64,000 nt of DNA. It comes from Larimichthys crocea (Eukaryota; Chordata; Actinopteri; Sciaenidae). The stretch is from contig NC_040021.1 of NCBI RefSeq assembly GCF_000972845.2, forward strand, positions 12,056,908 through 12,120,907, in the 5' to 3' direction. Within the stretch, counting starts at the first letter, position 1; each line of letters begins with the position of its first letter. Below the pieces are notes generated by a model. That model saw only the letters and a program-made list of their open reading frames with translations, was not told the DNA's origin and made no database searches. The translations under genes and the position numbers were made by a program. Below are positions 11,507 to 24,320 of the stretch, one piece after another.

Positions 11507-13400
11507 AGGATGCCTGGAGATTACTGTCAGGTCTCAATATGTCTCCAAAGACACCCTGTAGTTGTCCAGAAGATGGCAGTCTTTGGACACTGCATGCACA
11601 AATAGATGTCAGGGAGGAGTCTTGGAAGAGTTTTTTGGGTAGTAATGACATGAGGTCTGTATAGTGATGTAACATAAAAGAAGGGAGTGATGTGTTGTTT
11701 TCTGCAGATGACAGAGATGAGAGCTTCAAAATGAAAGCACGGTGCAAAAAAACATCATAAACCAGCTGTATATGTCTCTCCATTTGGCTAATATATCTGT
11801 CTAATATTTATGTATATACAGACAGAGATGTTGGAATGTACAGTATAAACTGTTGACTATACTGCATTGGCCATATTACCGCTAACAAACAGTCATGCCA
11901 ATATAAAGTAAGTGATCTGAGGGAACCATGAGGGCAGATGGGAAAACATGATGAGATCAGCTGGATCACGATGTGATTCCTTTCCTCCCCTCAGTTCGTG
12001 AATCTTTTTCACATCACAGTTTGGGCAGCGTTCCAACAAAACAATTAGCATGTATGGGAATCCCTGCCCTGCTCTCCTGCAGATCCCTCCCTCCCTTTTC
12101 TATCTCTCTTCCTCTCTCGCTCTTTGCAGCTGGCCCCAGGACAGAGACGGCCAAGTTTATTTTCTCCACGGTGGTCCCTTTGAGGTGGCGGCGAGGCCCC
12201 TGCCACACTGCCGTTGATGTATTAGGTGAGGGTCCTTGAAGAGATGTCGGTGGGACTCTTTTATTACTACATCACTCAATCTTATTGTTGTTAAAGGATA
12301 GTTGGTACTGTCCTTTTTGTACCTGAGCAAAGCAAAGTCAAGGAGTAACTGTGATTAAAGTCAGCCACATCTCTCCTGCTAGTCACTGAAAAGTAATCCC
12401 AATGAAGAATAAAGCAAAATTAGCACACTAGCTTCATGATAATGTAAATATCTCCATGAAAGCCGAGAGTGTAAAAACATTATTTTCCAAAGTCAGGAAT
12501 GAAATTTAACACTATTTTCAACAATTTGTGAATATGGAACAATTATTTTGTGCTCACCATCAGAGGTACAGAAAAGTAGCAATATCTATAAATATCTAAA
12601 ATATCATCCAATACAAACGAGAGTCCAGCATACAAAACATCCTCAGGTAGGCCTAAAGATGTAAAATACAGAATAAAGCAGACTCAGATACATGTTCAAT
12701 TATTGGAATATCATTATGAGGCATTTCTGTACAAGCAGCATTTTCCTGCACACCTGTGCGGTCCTCTGCATGTATTCTGAGGAACTTGAGGGTTTTTACT
12801 CCAGTGATCTAAAAGGGAGTTTGCACTGGGATTAAAACATTTATTTTGGGTTTCTTTCTTGATGGACTATGAATGGAAGATATTTTTAGATTAAAAAAAA
12901 AACAAGATGACTTCTATAATCTTTGATATTAGTATTAGTATTGTATTGTATAATCTTTGCTCGGCCTCGGCCTGTGTCCCCGTAGTATTGTATTGTAGCT
13001 TCTATAGTCAGCCAGTTTCTTCTGTTGGACAGATTGATCACAACAATGTTACAAGAGTTTGCATGCCAAATGTAAATTTAGTAGAGTATACATACACAAA
13101 AAAGGTACAAGTGGGCTTACATGCATCTCATTGGACTTGTTTATGCTCATGTAGGCCTCCAAATGTGAGCTTTTATGCTTTCTTAGTGTTTAACCGGTGA
13201 TGGCATGGGTCATTTAGGTTAAAAGAAGGGAAAACACGCCTATGTGTAAAAGGGTTGAGAAAGCAGAGGGGTTCCATGTAGGAGGGAAAAAATGGTGATC
13301 TACCATGTGGACACTTCTAGTATCCGTCTTTACTTTCAACCCAATAAACCACAATGAGAGAGAGAGGCCGCGTGTCAGACTGCATAAATAACTGTCAGCA

Positions 13401-13410
13401 NNNNNNNNNN
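13401..13410. other. Assembly gap (10 N)
   Basis: Ten consecutive N bases join two contigs. The sequence on both sides is the same 3.8 kb block, so the gap probably has negative true length, meaning the contigs overlap. Confidence 0.97.
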
Positions 13411-16400
13411 GATAATGACATTCTTCTCAACATATAAGTGAGACATTTAGGCCTTGCCTTCTTTCTACTACAGAAGTGTTAGCTGACCTTTGTCATGAGA
13501 GAAGCAGCATGTGTTTTTGATTAATTTGGCAGGAGTACGGAACAAGAGATAATCATTTTTATTTTTAAAGGCCATGGGTAGATCCCAAATGTGTGGTAGG
13601 TTTTTCAGATACAAATATGCGAATAAAGTAATATGATCTAAAAGGTAAAGACATTTAATGATTTTTCATAAGTCAAATAAAAACTATGTTATAAACTGTC
13701 AGCAGAACCCCAAATGATGCTGTTAGTACTTTAGTTTACAATAAATATATATTCAATTCACAATTAAAGACTTAACAAACATTTAAAAATGTAGTATTTG
13801 TTAAATATGTTCTTAATCTTCACATATGCCTGTGAAGATACACCAACAGTACAAGGACAGAGAGTACACTGAACCCCAAATAACCCCACGGAAACCTCAG
13901 CAAAGCACCATCGTGGATTTCTCACATGACCTTGTAACCCGCTGCTTTTATGCACGTATCTCGATTAATCTGGTTCAATCCTGTAAAACTGTTTGTCAAA
14001 AACACGCCAGCTACGTACTATAAAAAGAAGGTAAGCTCAATACATCTCCCTCCCTCTCTTATTTCCGGACGAGGCATCAATAGACAACATAATGCGAGCA
14101 GGTTTTATCTACTGTTTTGCTGCTCTGTCTGTTTGTGTCATGGGCTCTGGGGGTGCAGACACCCATGATTCCAGCCTCTGGACCCGTATACCACAGCTGG
14201 ATGAAATTGGGAAGAGTTGAGATGCTGAGGGACATGGTGGTGCAGCAGACGGTGGAGCTGAAGAACATGAAAGGCCGGCTGCAGAGACAGAGACGCAGAG
14301 TTGAGCAAAAATTGGATCTCCTCCTCACTAAAACCAGCCTGGATGAGCTGAAGAGAGATCACACTGCCTTGAAGAGAGACTGAGGACAAGTGAGAAACAA
14401 GTGAAGAGCTGAAGAAACTAAACATGGAGCTGAGGGTTGATCTTGAAAACCAGGCAACTGAACTTTTGTCTGTAGAAGGCAGAGTGGCAGTCAGTGAAAG
14501 TGAGCTGCAGCCCCTAACAGGCATGATGGCTGACCTACAGGCCCAGAACACAGCCAACAAGTTGATATTACATCTTTAATGGACCGGATGACCACTACTG
14601 ACAGCAGAGTGGACGGTTAATCAAAGAGAATGCAAAGGTGGCATTTTATGCTGCTTTTAAAAACATTGCAGGACCTTACAAACTCCAACTGTCCTAAAGT
14701 TCAACCAGGTCTCACCAATGTCGGTAACACCTACAGTCCAACCACCGGTTACTTCACTGCACCTATGAGGAATGTACTTTTCAGATTTACGTATGTGGTC
14801 ATACCAACAAAACCATGGGTGCAACTATTTCATAATGGGAAATCCATAATGTATAATTTGCAAACCATGCGTGAAAGCCATTTTGAGTACCATCCGCGTT
14901 ATTCTGGAGCTGAATGTCGGTGACGAGATACATTTGGTCCTCCCAAAAGTTATACAATTTATAATAATGAAAACAATCCAAGCACATTCAGTGGCTTCTT
15001 GCTTTTCCATATGTGATGTCAATAAGTACCTACGTATGCTGTGTTTGTTGAAGCCTACCCGTACTTACTGTACGTGCTGCAGTTGTCTGCATGAATTTAT
15101 AATCACCCAATAAATCATTCTCTGTCTCATTAGTATTTGTTTATTTCATCATTCAATTGTCTATTTTTCAGCCCCTGTGTCCAAATCAGTTTTATATTTA
15201 AAGTTTCATGGTGTAAATCACACTCAATAACACTCCATTAAAAGGATGCTGGAGAGACTGTCAGGTCTCAATATGTTTTCAAAGACACCCTGTAGTTGTC
15301 CAGAAGATGGCAGTCTTTGGACACTGCATGCACAAATAGATGTCAGGGAGGAGTCTTGGAAGAGTTTTGGGGTAGTAATGACATGAGGTCTGTATAGTGA
15401 TGTAACATAAAAGAAGGGAGTGATTGGGTTGTTTCTGCAGATGACAGAGATGAGACCTTCAAAATGAAAGCACGGTGCAAAAAAACATCATAAACCAGCT
15501 GTATATGTTCCTCCATTTGGCTAATATATCTGTCTAATATTATGTATATACAGACAGAGATGTTGGAATGTACAGTATAAACTGTTGACTAACTGCATTG
15601 GCCATATTACGCTAACAAACAGTCATGCCAATATAAGTAAGTGATCTGAGGGAACCATGAGGGCAGATGGGAAAACATGATGAGATCAGCTGGATCACGA
15701 TGTGATTCCTTTCCCCCCTCAGTTCGTGAATCTTTTTCACATCACAGTTTGGGCAGCGTTCCAAACAAACAATTAGCATGTATGGGAATCCCTGCCTGCC
15801 CTCCTGCAGATCCCTCCCTCCCTTTTCTATCTCTCTTCCTCTCTCGCTCTCTTGCCATGGCCCGGACAGAGACGGCCAAGTTATTTTCTCCACGGTGGTC
15901 CCTTGAGAGTGGCGCGAGGCCCCTGCCACGCCCGCGTGATGATTAGGTGAGGGTCCTTGAAGAGACGTCGGTGGGACTCTTTTATACTACATCACTCAAT
16001 CTTATTGTTGTTAAAGGATAGTTGGTACTGTCCTTTTTGTACCTGAGCAAAGCAAAGTCAAGGAGTAACTGTGATTAAAGTCAGCCACATCTCTCCGCTA
16101 GTCACTGAAAAGTAATCCCAATGAAGAATAAAGCAAAATTAGCATCTAGCCTCATGATAATGTAATATCTCCATGAAAGCGAGAGTGTAAAAACGTTATT
16201 TTCCAAAGTCAGGAATGAAATTTAACACTATTTTCAACAATTTGTGAATATGGAACAATTATTTTTGTTATCAGAGGTAAGAAAAGTAGCAATATCTATA
16301 AATATCTAAAATATCATCCAATACAAACGAGAGTCCAGCATACAAAACATCCTCAGGTAGCCCTAAGGATGTAAATAACAGATAAAGCAGACTCAGATAC

Positions 16401-17094
16401 GTGTTCAATTATTGGATTATCATTATGAGGCATTTCTGTACAAGCAGCATTTTAGCATTTTCCTGCACACCTGTGCTACAGCTACAGCTGAGGTCATGTC
16501 CTCTGCATGTATTCCGAGGAACTTGAAGGTTTTACTCCAGTGATCTAAAAGGGAGTTTGCACTGGGATTAAAACATTTATTTTGGGTTTCTTTCTTGATG
16601 GACTATGAATGGAAGATATTTTTAGATTAAAAAAAAAACAAGATGACTTCTATAATCTTTGATATTAGTATTAGTATTGTATTGTAGCTTCTAATAGTCA
16701 AGCCAGTTTCTTTCTGTTGGACAGATTGATCTACAACAATGTTACACTAGAGTTTGCATGCCAAATGTAAATTTAGTAGAGTATACATACACAAAAAGGT
16801 ACAAGTGGGGCTATTATGCACCTCATTGGACTTCTTTATGCTCTTGTGGGCCTCCAAATGTGAGGTTTTATGCTTTCTTAGTTTAACCGGTGATGGGCAT
16901 GGGTCATTTAGGTTAAAAGAAGGGAAAACACGCCTATGTGTAAAAGGGTTGAGAAAGCAGAGGGGTTCCATGTAGGAGGGAAAAAATGGTGATCTACCAT
17001 GTGGACACTTCTAGTATCCGTCTTTACTTTCAACCCAATAAACCACAATGAGAGAGAGAGGCCGCGTGTCAGACTGCATAAATAACTGTCAGCA
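13411..17094. repeat. Duplicated block, copy B (indel-rich)
   Basis: This repeats 9,583-13,400 but is 134 bp shorter in total. It begins immediately after the gap. Many single-base losses sit in short homopolymers or doublets, for example 'gtggagac' becomes 'gtgagac' and 'cagaaagt' becomes 'cagaagt'. It also has larger differences: about 22 extra bases near 16,476-16,498, an 8-base repeat near 16,452, and loss of a roughly 45-base piece present at about 12,945-12,990. Some stretches (such as 15,980-16,090 and 16,900-17,094) are nearly identical. Sequence after 17,094 is single-copy. Confidence 0.93.
14092..15016 (+). pseudogene. Frameshifted second copy of the C1q-domain gene
   Basis: The region is 925 bases against 954 in the intact copy at 10,318-11,271. 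Start codon, TATA box and stop codon are all in matching places, but many one- or two-base deletions break the frame from the signal peptide onward, so no long frame spans it. Recognisable pieces include the coiled-coil start and the C1q core near 14,730-14,990. The dispersed single-base losses across coding and noncoding sequence alike, starting at a gap, fit uncorrected long-read consensus better than a decaying gene. It should not be counted as a second gene or as a true pseudogene without read evidence. Confidence 0.75.
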
Positions 17095-18092
17095 GGATGT
17101 AAACATAGCGGTCATAACCCGAGCGAATTAAAACAACTGGCCTGGGCGGGATTAAAGGTTTTCATGCCTACAACTTTTTAAAAATACTCACTTCTGATTG
17201 GCTAAATAATGTACGCAATAATGAACACCTGTGAGCGTCTTTCCCCGATATTATTTTAGAAATAAACAAATTAAATTGTGTTATTGTCATCATTAAATAA
17301 AGTCAGATCTTTACATAATGTATGGCATTTTTTAGATACCGTTATATCAAAATATTTCAAAGTAAAAGACATAAATCTTGCATTGCTGCACAGTATTTTT
17401 TTTTTGTGGTAGATTTATCAACGCAATTGTCAGTGAGATAAACTTAATTTGACTTGTTTAAATAATCTTTGAAGAGAAAGGTTTGTTTATGCAATGACGA
17501 CCACGTCCAGTGTTATCTTTTAGAAACAACAGAGAGAGACTTATCTGCACTGACTGCTTGGTTGGTGCTCAGGTTCTGCTTTTTCTGAAGGAGCGGAGTG
17601 ATAAGAAGGGTTACTAGGTCAAAAGCACCGGGCCCACACACATGTAACGAAACGAAATAAACATTCAGTACACAAGGTGTAAAAGTGATACAAATATATT
17701 TTTATATACATGTAATCTGTACAACCATTTGAGACAGTGGACACTGTTTTATGTGCACATCCATCCATCATAATGCAGCTGCAAAAAAAAACAAAAAAAA
17801 ACAGGCCTGCAGGAGTAAAAAAAAAAAATGCATCTGCAGAGTATAAAAAGACAACAAAAGCCATTTAAAGCAACGCAAGCAATCTTTGAACCAGCAAAGA
17901 CAGCAAACAGGTGACAGGATGCATTTAAATAAAATTTCTCTTTACGGGAACGAAGGAGCGAGGATACGTTCTCTCCGTTATTCCCACTCAAAGTCTGCGG
18001 AGATGAGACGTGCATTTCAGTCTTTGTTTTTTTCTTTTCTTAATTTTTGTTTTTTCTTATAAATGTTTTGTTCCCTTGTCCGCTTGGTTTCG
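17095..18092. other. tcf21 3' region
   Basis: AT-rich single-copy sequence lies downstream of the minus-strand tcf21 stop codon. It probably includes the tcf21 3'UTR, nearest the gene, but I could not place a convincing polyadenylation signal. No other coding sequence is supported. Confidence 0.5.
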
Positions 18093-19403
18093 TCAGGACG
18101 CCGTTGTTCCACATAACCTTGTTGTGTTCAGCATCTCCTTCAAATCGTTCTCCGGCTTACCTGCAACCATGAAAGGCCACGTCTGCGGAGGGAAACACAG
18201 TCAGTCAGGACAAAGAGCTTCTTAATTCATCAAATCATTAAAGTCAAAACTAAATAAATAAAAAAATCAGACCAATTATGTGGCAATTAATCACTTGCAA
18301 GTATCAGGTGGACATAATGAAACCCAGGCAAGAATGGACTACCACCAGATGTTCATGCAATCAATTTTAAAGTTTTGCCTCTGCAGCTCCAATAATAATA
18401 ATTTGACTGGAATTTAAAACTATTTTGTATTTTATATCACAATAAAACATCTCTAAAGCTTATTTGGAGATGTACTTGTATATTTTGTCTGATATAATTA
18501 GAATTATAAATGATTTAAAAGATAAGAATGAATTAGGCCTGGTGGCTGCATCCGCTGCATTATTTCGACATTATTCATAATGATAGGCCTTTCATTTCTG
18601 CTCATAATCATTTATACACAGTGATATCGTTCAGACCTTTGCCTAAAAACTGTTTGCATGAATATGAATTGTTGTTTTCCCCCCTCCTCTCATGCACCTG
18701 CTTCACAAAGCATTCTCAATTTACACTTTGGGGCTCTTTGGTGAGGCCCGGCAGTCTGTAAACCACCTTAAAATCCTGATAAACATACATGTCAGTGGTG
18801 TAGCCTTAAGTAAAAACTGATCCGTCACTGAGTTCATGTTAATAAGAAAACTATCATTATGATTTAAACAAAAAAATCTGAATTTAGGTCTACCTTTTAG
18901 ACTTTCTAACTTTTCCCTCACTTATTTCTTTCTATAACACATAGAAACTTTCAGCTGGGCACTCTGTCCCATAGTCTCACCAGGTTAACGGGGTGGATAA
19001 ATCCGTTTTCGTATTTGTCGTTGGCCAGTATCTGCCGGAGGTGCGCGATGTAGCTGGACGCCAGGCGCAGAGTATCCAGTTTGGAGAGCTTGGTGTCCGC
19101 TGGTACCCAGGGTAAGGTAGTCTTCAGCCGGGAGAAGGCTTTGGACAAGACGCGCATCCTGGCTCTCTCCCGGGCGTTCGCAGCGTTCCTCTGCACGTGT
19201 TTGCCCTCCTGCTGTGCCACACCCTTAGGTGCAGTTTTCCGGGACGCTGTCTTGCGTTTCTTACCCGGCGCGTCATTTGCGCAAGTGCCCTCGCAGTTGG
19301 AGCTCTCCTCTGTGCTTTCGTTGGAGTCTTTACCGGAGGAGCCAAACTTCAGGATGCCGTCCAGGAGCTCGTCGTCGACGTCGCTGAGAGACCCGGTGGA
19401 CAT
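18093..19403 (-). CDS. tcf21: Transcription factor 21 (Pod1/capsulin/epicardin), bHLH
   Basis: There are two coding exons on the minus strand, 19403-18981 and 18182-18093. The intron is 798 bp with donor CTG/GTGAGA and acceptor CCGCAG/AC, and the junction is in phase 0. The 170-residue product begins [11 protein letters not shown], has a Ser/Glu-rich acidic N-terminus, a Lys/Arg-rich stretch near 48-60, and a bHLH domain at about 71-123 ([19 protein letters not shown] as basic region and helix 1, [17 protein letters not shown] as helix 2). It ends in the class-typical tail [13 protein letters not shown]...RLCGTTAS. The signature ANDKYENG after helix 2 and the acidic N-terminus favour TCF21 over its paralogue musculin. 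The family binds E-boxes with class I bHLH partners and acts in epicardial, kidney, gonad and cranial muscle mesenchyme. A frame reading into the intron ends VRLWDRVPS and is not the true C-terminus. Confidence 0.95.
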
Positions 19404-19700
19404 GGTGAACTGTCTCCGACTGGAGCGGACTCAAAACATGGGAGCAGGAAGCTTCGTCTGAGCGGGAATGAACACAGGGAGGATAGACACACGCCTTGGA
19501 GATGAGTTCATGAAATGCTGTGCGTGAACGGAGCAGAGTGGAACACAGTTTTTATCTCCATAGAGAGAGAGGGCGTTACATGCTGGGAGGAGACAGTGGT
19601 GCTGATCTTACATGCTGGTTCCCAAAGGTTTCCAGGACCCCAAGGGACCCCAAGGGACCCCCACTAAGATGCAGAATATATTTTAACAGACACAGTATTC
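19404..19700 (-). promoter_or_regulatory. tcf21: tcf21 promoter-proximal region
   Basis: This is the sequence immediately upstream of the tcf21 start codon. An AT-rich motif (GATAAAAAC on the minus strand, near 19,548-19,556) could serve as a TATA-like element about 150 bases before the ATG. A small direct repeat, 'ccccaaggga' in two and a half copies, sits near 19,638-19,662. The assignment rests on position; no factor site is proven. Confidence 0.4.
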
Positions 19701-22284
19701 AACAAATATAAAACAAGTTTGTGGCCTTCATCAAAGGTTTAAAGTCTTTGTCCATCATCACTATAAACTCATGTGATTACAAATATTACTGATATAAAAA
19801 ATCTATTTGATTTGCATGTGATACCACGTTCTAATGATGTGCTTATGGCCCACCTTTGTTGCACCTTTAATACCTGGAAAAAAAAGAGAAAACGATCTGC
19901 AACCTGGAACACACATGGAATTTTTTTAAATGTCATCTTGTGTTCACAGGGAGATTTATAAACTGGCCCTCTCATTCAGAAAGCAATTAAACTGAATTGC
20001 AAAAAAAACAAAAAAACATTTTATGACTTTAGTTCATTACTATTAGTCTGTTTCTTTTTACTAAATTACAGACCAGAATGGAAAGCAGCTTTACCAATAA
20101 TGTGCAGATTACCTTAATGATTCTGAGCAGCATTACAATTGCATTCTTTAATATGCCATCTTAAAGAGACTGTGTTTCTCGTAGTGGAAAACGTGTTATT
20201 TTTACTATTAAACAAAACATAAATCACTATAGTTGATTCTTATAATATTGTAGACTTTACCATCAAGTATTTGGTATTTTAGCCTGTTCCACTCACAGAG
20301 CCTACGTAACTTTCAGCACATCTTGCCAGTTAGCAGGATAATGTGCAAGGACAGGGGGGTGTCAGGTCTCAAATGGCAAACTGGCGCCTCGGTCCCCTCT
20401 GATGTAATGGATACCCGGCACCCACAATCCCCTGTTTGGCCTTCCACATCATTCCACACCGATGCTCCATCCACTGGTCCACTCAGGGCCAAGTCCAAAC
20501 AACAAAGTCTGTGGAGCTGCTTTAAGTGTGTTTAAATGTTGGGATGCACCAGGAGAACACAGATGATGCTCGTGTGCATCTCGCTGACTTTCTTTTTAAT
20601 ATAAATTGTTCATTGTGAGTGATACTGAGCCTAGTGATGCACAACTGCATGAAGCTGCAAATGTTTCTTTCCGGGATGCATGGTTGTGAGTGTGTGTGTG
20701 TGGGTGTGTGTGTGTGTGTGTATGTGTTTGAGAGTCATGTGTGAACTCAGTGTCTTTGCCTGCACAGCTAGAGCGTGTACAAGGATGAGAGGTGTGTCTC
20801 TTGAGGGCTGACCTTTAACCTCTTTTTCTTCCGGTGTCACAGTGCACTAAACAGGCACCACCACTACGTTTTGAGCTGACACAATAGAGAAACACACTTC
20901 ACGTGGAGCTGTATTTTTAGCCCAGTAGATACAAATAAAATCTTGAAAAGAATGAATATGGCAAATGTGAAAAAAAAAAAGTTTGCAGGACTGATACTGC
21001 AAGAAAGAAAGAGAGAGAGAAAGATGGCACTACGCACAGAGCGGCCAGAAAGAGAAGGGAGAGCAAAGAGAGGACGGAGAGGGCTTAATCTTCTGGGTGG
21101 GCTGGAAATCAAAGCACTTTGTGAAAAAGTAATAATAGAGTCTGCTAGATTGATGATCACCTCTGAGATACATGGATCCACCAGAGAGTGGAGCGAGAGT
21201 CAGTGAGAGAGAGATGAACTAAAATAGCTCATAAAAACAGAGCACAGACCTTTTTCTCTTCCCTGTGCGTCAATAAAATACAGACCCTGATGTAATATCA
21301 TTAAATGATAGTTATTATGCTTGCAAAAACTTGAATTCTCATGTGGTATGTACTAGACAAAGTGATCTGCCACTTAATAATAAGATAACATATCTGAAGG
21401 TTCCCACACAGAGCCGGTTTAGTCATCAGACTCAACGGTCCCCTATGTAAAGGGTAAAACAATGTACACTGAGTGTTTAGGAAACTGTCTCAGTGACCGC
21501 TTTTCCCTCCCAGTGCCTCGGTCACACACACACACACACAAACACACACACAGTGACATGAGGCAACAGGTGGAGGGGGAGAGGGGTTAAGTGAGAAAGA
21601 TGGAGAGAGAGAAAAAAGAGGGGACCCTGGCAGTTATGGAGGGACATGCTGCTAATTAGCCGGTTTGAGGTCAAATGTTAGGCTGGTTGTGTGATGTCAT
21701 CTCAAAGGGACGGGATCCAGATGTTGCTTGCAGGGCCACCAAGGGGGACACCTGATGCTTCGGGTCATTATCATTTCTCTCTCTGTCACACACACAAACA
21801 CCTTTGTTTAAAACAACCGCATATGTTGAGAAACAGTGGATCTGCCATGTGACAGGCTTATGGGAATGCCCTGTAGGAGAACAACTATCTACTATCTGTA
21901 ATGATTAAAACAACGGTGATTGGTTTAGGTGTGTTTGCTCCAAAGCATAGCATCCAAAGCATCCAAACATATAATCAAAGTAAAATTGAAATTAAACTGA
22001 TTTTTTTCCTGTGTTTTCCTGAGTTTATGTACTTATTTGGTCAAAATTGTAATTACTAAAGAGGTGAAATTAAAACCCTATGTTGTATAGAGTGTACTCT
22101 AGCATCTGTGATATTTTTTCCGACTGACACCGTCACCATTGAAATGTTTGACTAGTACAATATCTGTGTGGACGAGCACTGTTAATAGTTCCAGGACACA
22201 GGCAATTAATCAGCTGGGGGTCGACATCAGCCATTGACCAGGCCTATCTGTGATTTGTCTTCTCTCCATGTCACTGTGACGAAT

Positions 22285-22402
22285 TTGAATTTTTAATTAG
22301 CTGGGAGGTGGCGGAGCCAGGACTGCCAAGCCACCACGCAATGGCACTTCAGAAACCTATGGGTGACGTCATAGATACAATGTTTTATACGGTCTATGGT
22401 TT
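22285..22402. repeat. Interspersed repeat fragment
   Basis: The phrases 'ggcggagccagga', 'gggtgacgtcatagataca' and the terminal 'tacggtctatgg' resemble the end of an element I recall as common in percomorph genomes. Class and left boundary are not certain. Confidence 0.4.
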
Positions 22403-23944
22403 TTACTGCTTATTTGAATAACTAAAGCAGTGCCATGTGAATTGCCCGCTGAGAGGCCTGATGCTGAGATACTGTTTTCACAAATATGTACGTGCACAGT
22501 TTTATCCGTTTTTGAAAATATGCACAATAGCTCTTAGTTAATTTCCTTACACATAAAAAAAGGGGTTCAAATTTCAATTTGACTGTAAAATGTGAAAAGA
22601 GTCTTCACATTAGGTTAAAATGACGGGATTAGTGGAATGGGAGAAAATGTTCTTTTGATTTAAAATGGAACAAAAAATAAAAATGGAAACTGAAAATGGA
22701 AAAGCTGTCATCGATGTAATAATACTTTAGCCTCACTGTGACAGGTTATCAATATTGCACTCTAATTCAATATTTAACTTGGTTATGAAGACTTGGATTC
22801 ACACAAAAAAAGAATGATTGCATATTCTCACAGCCAGACTTCACTTTCATAAATACTGCGTTTTTCTTTCCTCACCTAATTTTTCCAGCTTCATGAGCGT
22901 CAACTGAAAAAAGACATGGGGACAATACATTAAGTGAGCAAAAGGGAGCAAAATCTGAAAGAAAATATTATTTTGTGTATTGGCAAAACATTCCACTTGT
23001 ATTTTTCTGTGACATACGGAGAAAAAATGAAATAAAAAACAAAACATGAAAAAAAAGAAGGAAACTTGTTGCTGTGGATGGGAAGAACAGAACGAGAAAC
23101 TGTAATCTCGGAGTGAAGCTTGGGGTGAGAAAAACATCATCCATCTTTGTCTAAGCACTCCAGTTCCCTGTCCCTTATCACAGCCATACTCCCACACACA
23201 CACACTCACACACACACACTCACACATATGCACAAATTGCTTTTTGCCTCAGTTCAAGTACCTCTAAAAAAAGAAGAAAAATCAAAGTAAAATAACTAAA
23301 AGAGAGGTTGCAGAAAGTGCAAAGATACAACAGGGAGTGGAGAAATCTGGGGCAAAAGGATGTTGCGGACAAACTGGGCAATAAGAGAGAATTATGAAGA
23401 TGTTTATGGGGAGTGGAAACATCATATTATAATTCAAAAAGACTATAATCCTTTGATATTCGGTGACAGGAACATCCGGGGGGAGGCAAACAGTGATTCT
23501 CTAGAATAAGACTGATATTCTGTCACAGTGTAGGTTAATGACCTGGAAGTCTTGTCCTTACAGTGTGAGGGAGTTGGAGTGTATTGGTCTCTGGAATGTG
23601 CGCACACATGCACACTTGCGTGCAGAAGTGTGTGCATCTGTGGTAAATGTATTGGGTTTCACAATGTCTGTGACAGATGGATATGGATGTTGTGGATTGT
23701 ACGTGAAGAAATCGTGTGATATCATGGAGGGTGTTAGAATAAGTGCCCCTGTGTGGTTGCCTAAAGCTTCCTCTCCTTTCTTCACCAGCACGATCAGACA
23801 ACAGGAACAATGGGCTGTTATGATGAGAACAAACCTGGGATGTTGTCATTGCGCTTGAAGATGTATTAACTTGATTTAGGATGGTCATGGTTGATATTTT
23901 CACACACATTCACATTTTGAAAATGAAGTTCGTCAACAGCTGTG

Positions 23945-24320
23945 TCTTCAGGTTGTTTTTGTGAGGATCGCCATCTTAACATTAGCTAATGGTTAATGGC
24001 TCCTCCACTAACAATGCTACATCTTAGTCATCTTACATGTTAAGTCAGTCAAGAGTTACCCCTGCAGGGGTTTGCTCAGGCTGGCCTCAGCGTGTCATCA
24101 AGCCACCCTTTAGGACCGCCCAAAAAATCCTGGACTGAAAAGTGGTGAAAAACAGTTTTAACCTCTGACTCCACATTTCAGTAATATACATCGTTCAAAG
24201 TCTTTTCACATGTTTTCAGCAACTATTTCACAGCATATTTAATGTATTATGAAAGAAATCTCAGAATTGCCTTTACACAGGCTTTAAAGCACAGTCTACT
24301 GATTCCTTAAGTTGTGTTTT
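23945..24320. repeat. Degenerate interspersed repeat
   Basis: The segment includes 'cacatttcagtaatataca', 'ttttcagcaactatttcac' and 'cagaattgcctttaca', which I recall as pieces of a widespread teleost repeat. No coding potential is seen, and the ends are approximate. Confidence 0.35.

Larger units (their letters stand above)
9583..13400. repeat. Duplicated block, copy A (intact)
   Basis: The whole 3,818 bp block recurs, in the same order and orientation, at 13,411-17,094 on the other side of a 10-N gap. This copy carries the intact C1q-domain gene and ends exactly at the gap. The block appears to be an overlap of two contig ends rather than a biological repeat; see the findings. Confidence 0.93.

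Noticed and set aside
14092..15016. Second functional C1q gene
   Set aside because: The frame is broken many times and the copy starts at a gap. Probably an assembly overlap.
19081..19505. Open frames on the plus strand over tcf21 exon 1
   Set aside because: Antisense shadows of the GC-rich bHLH exon.
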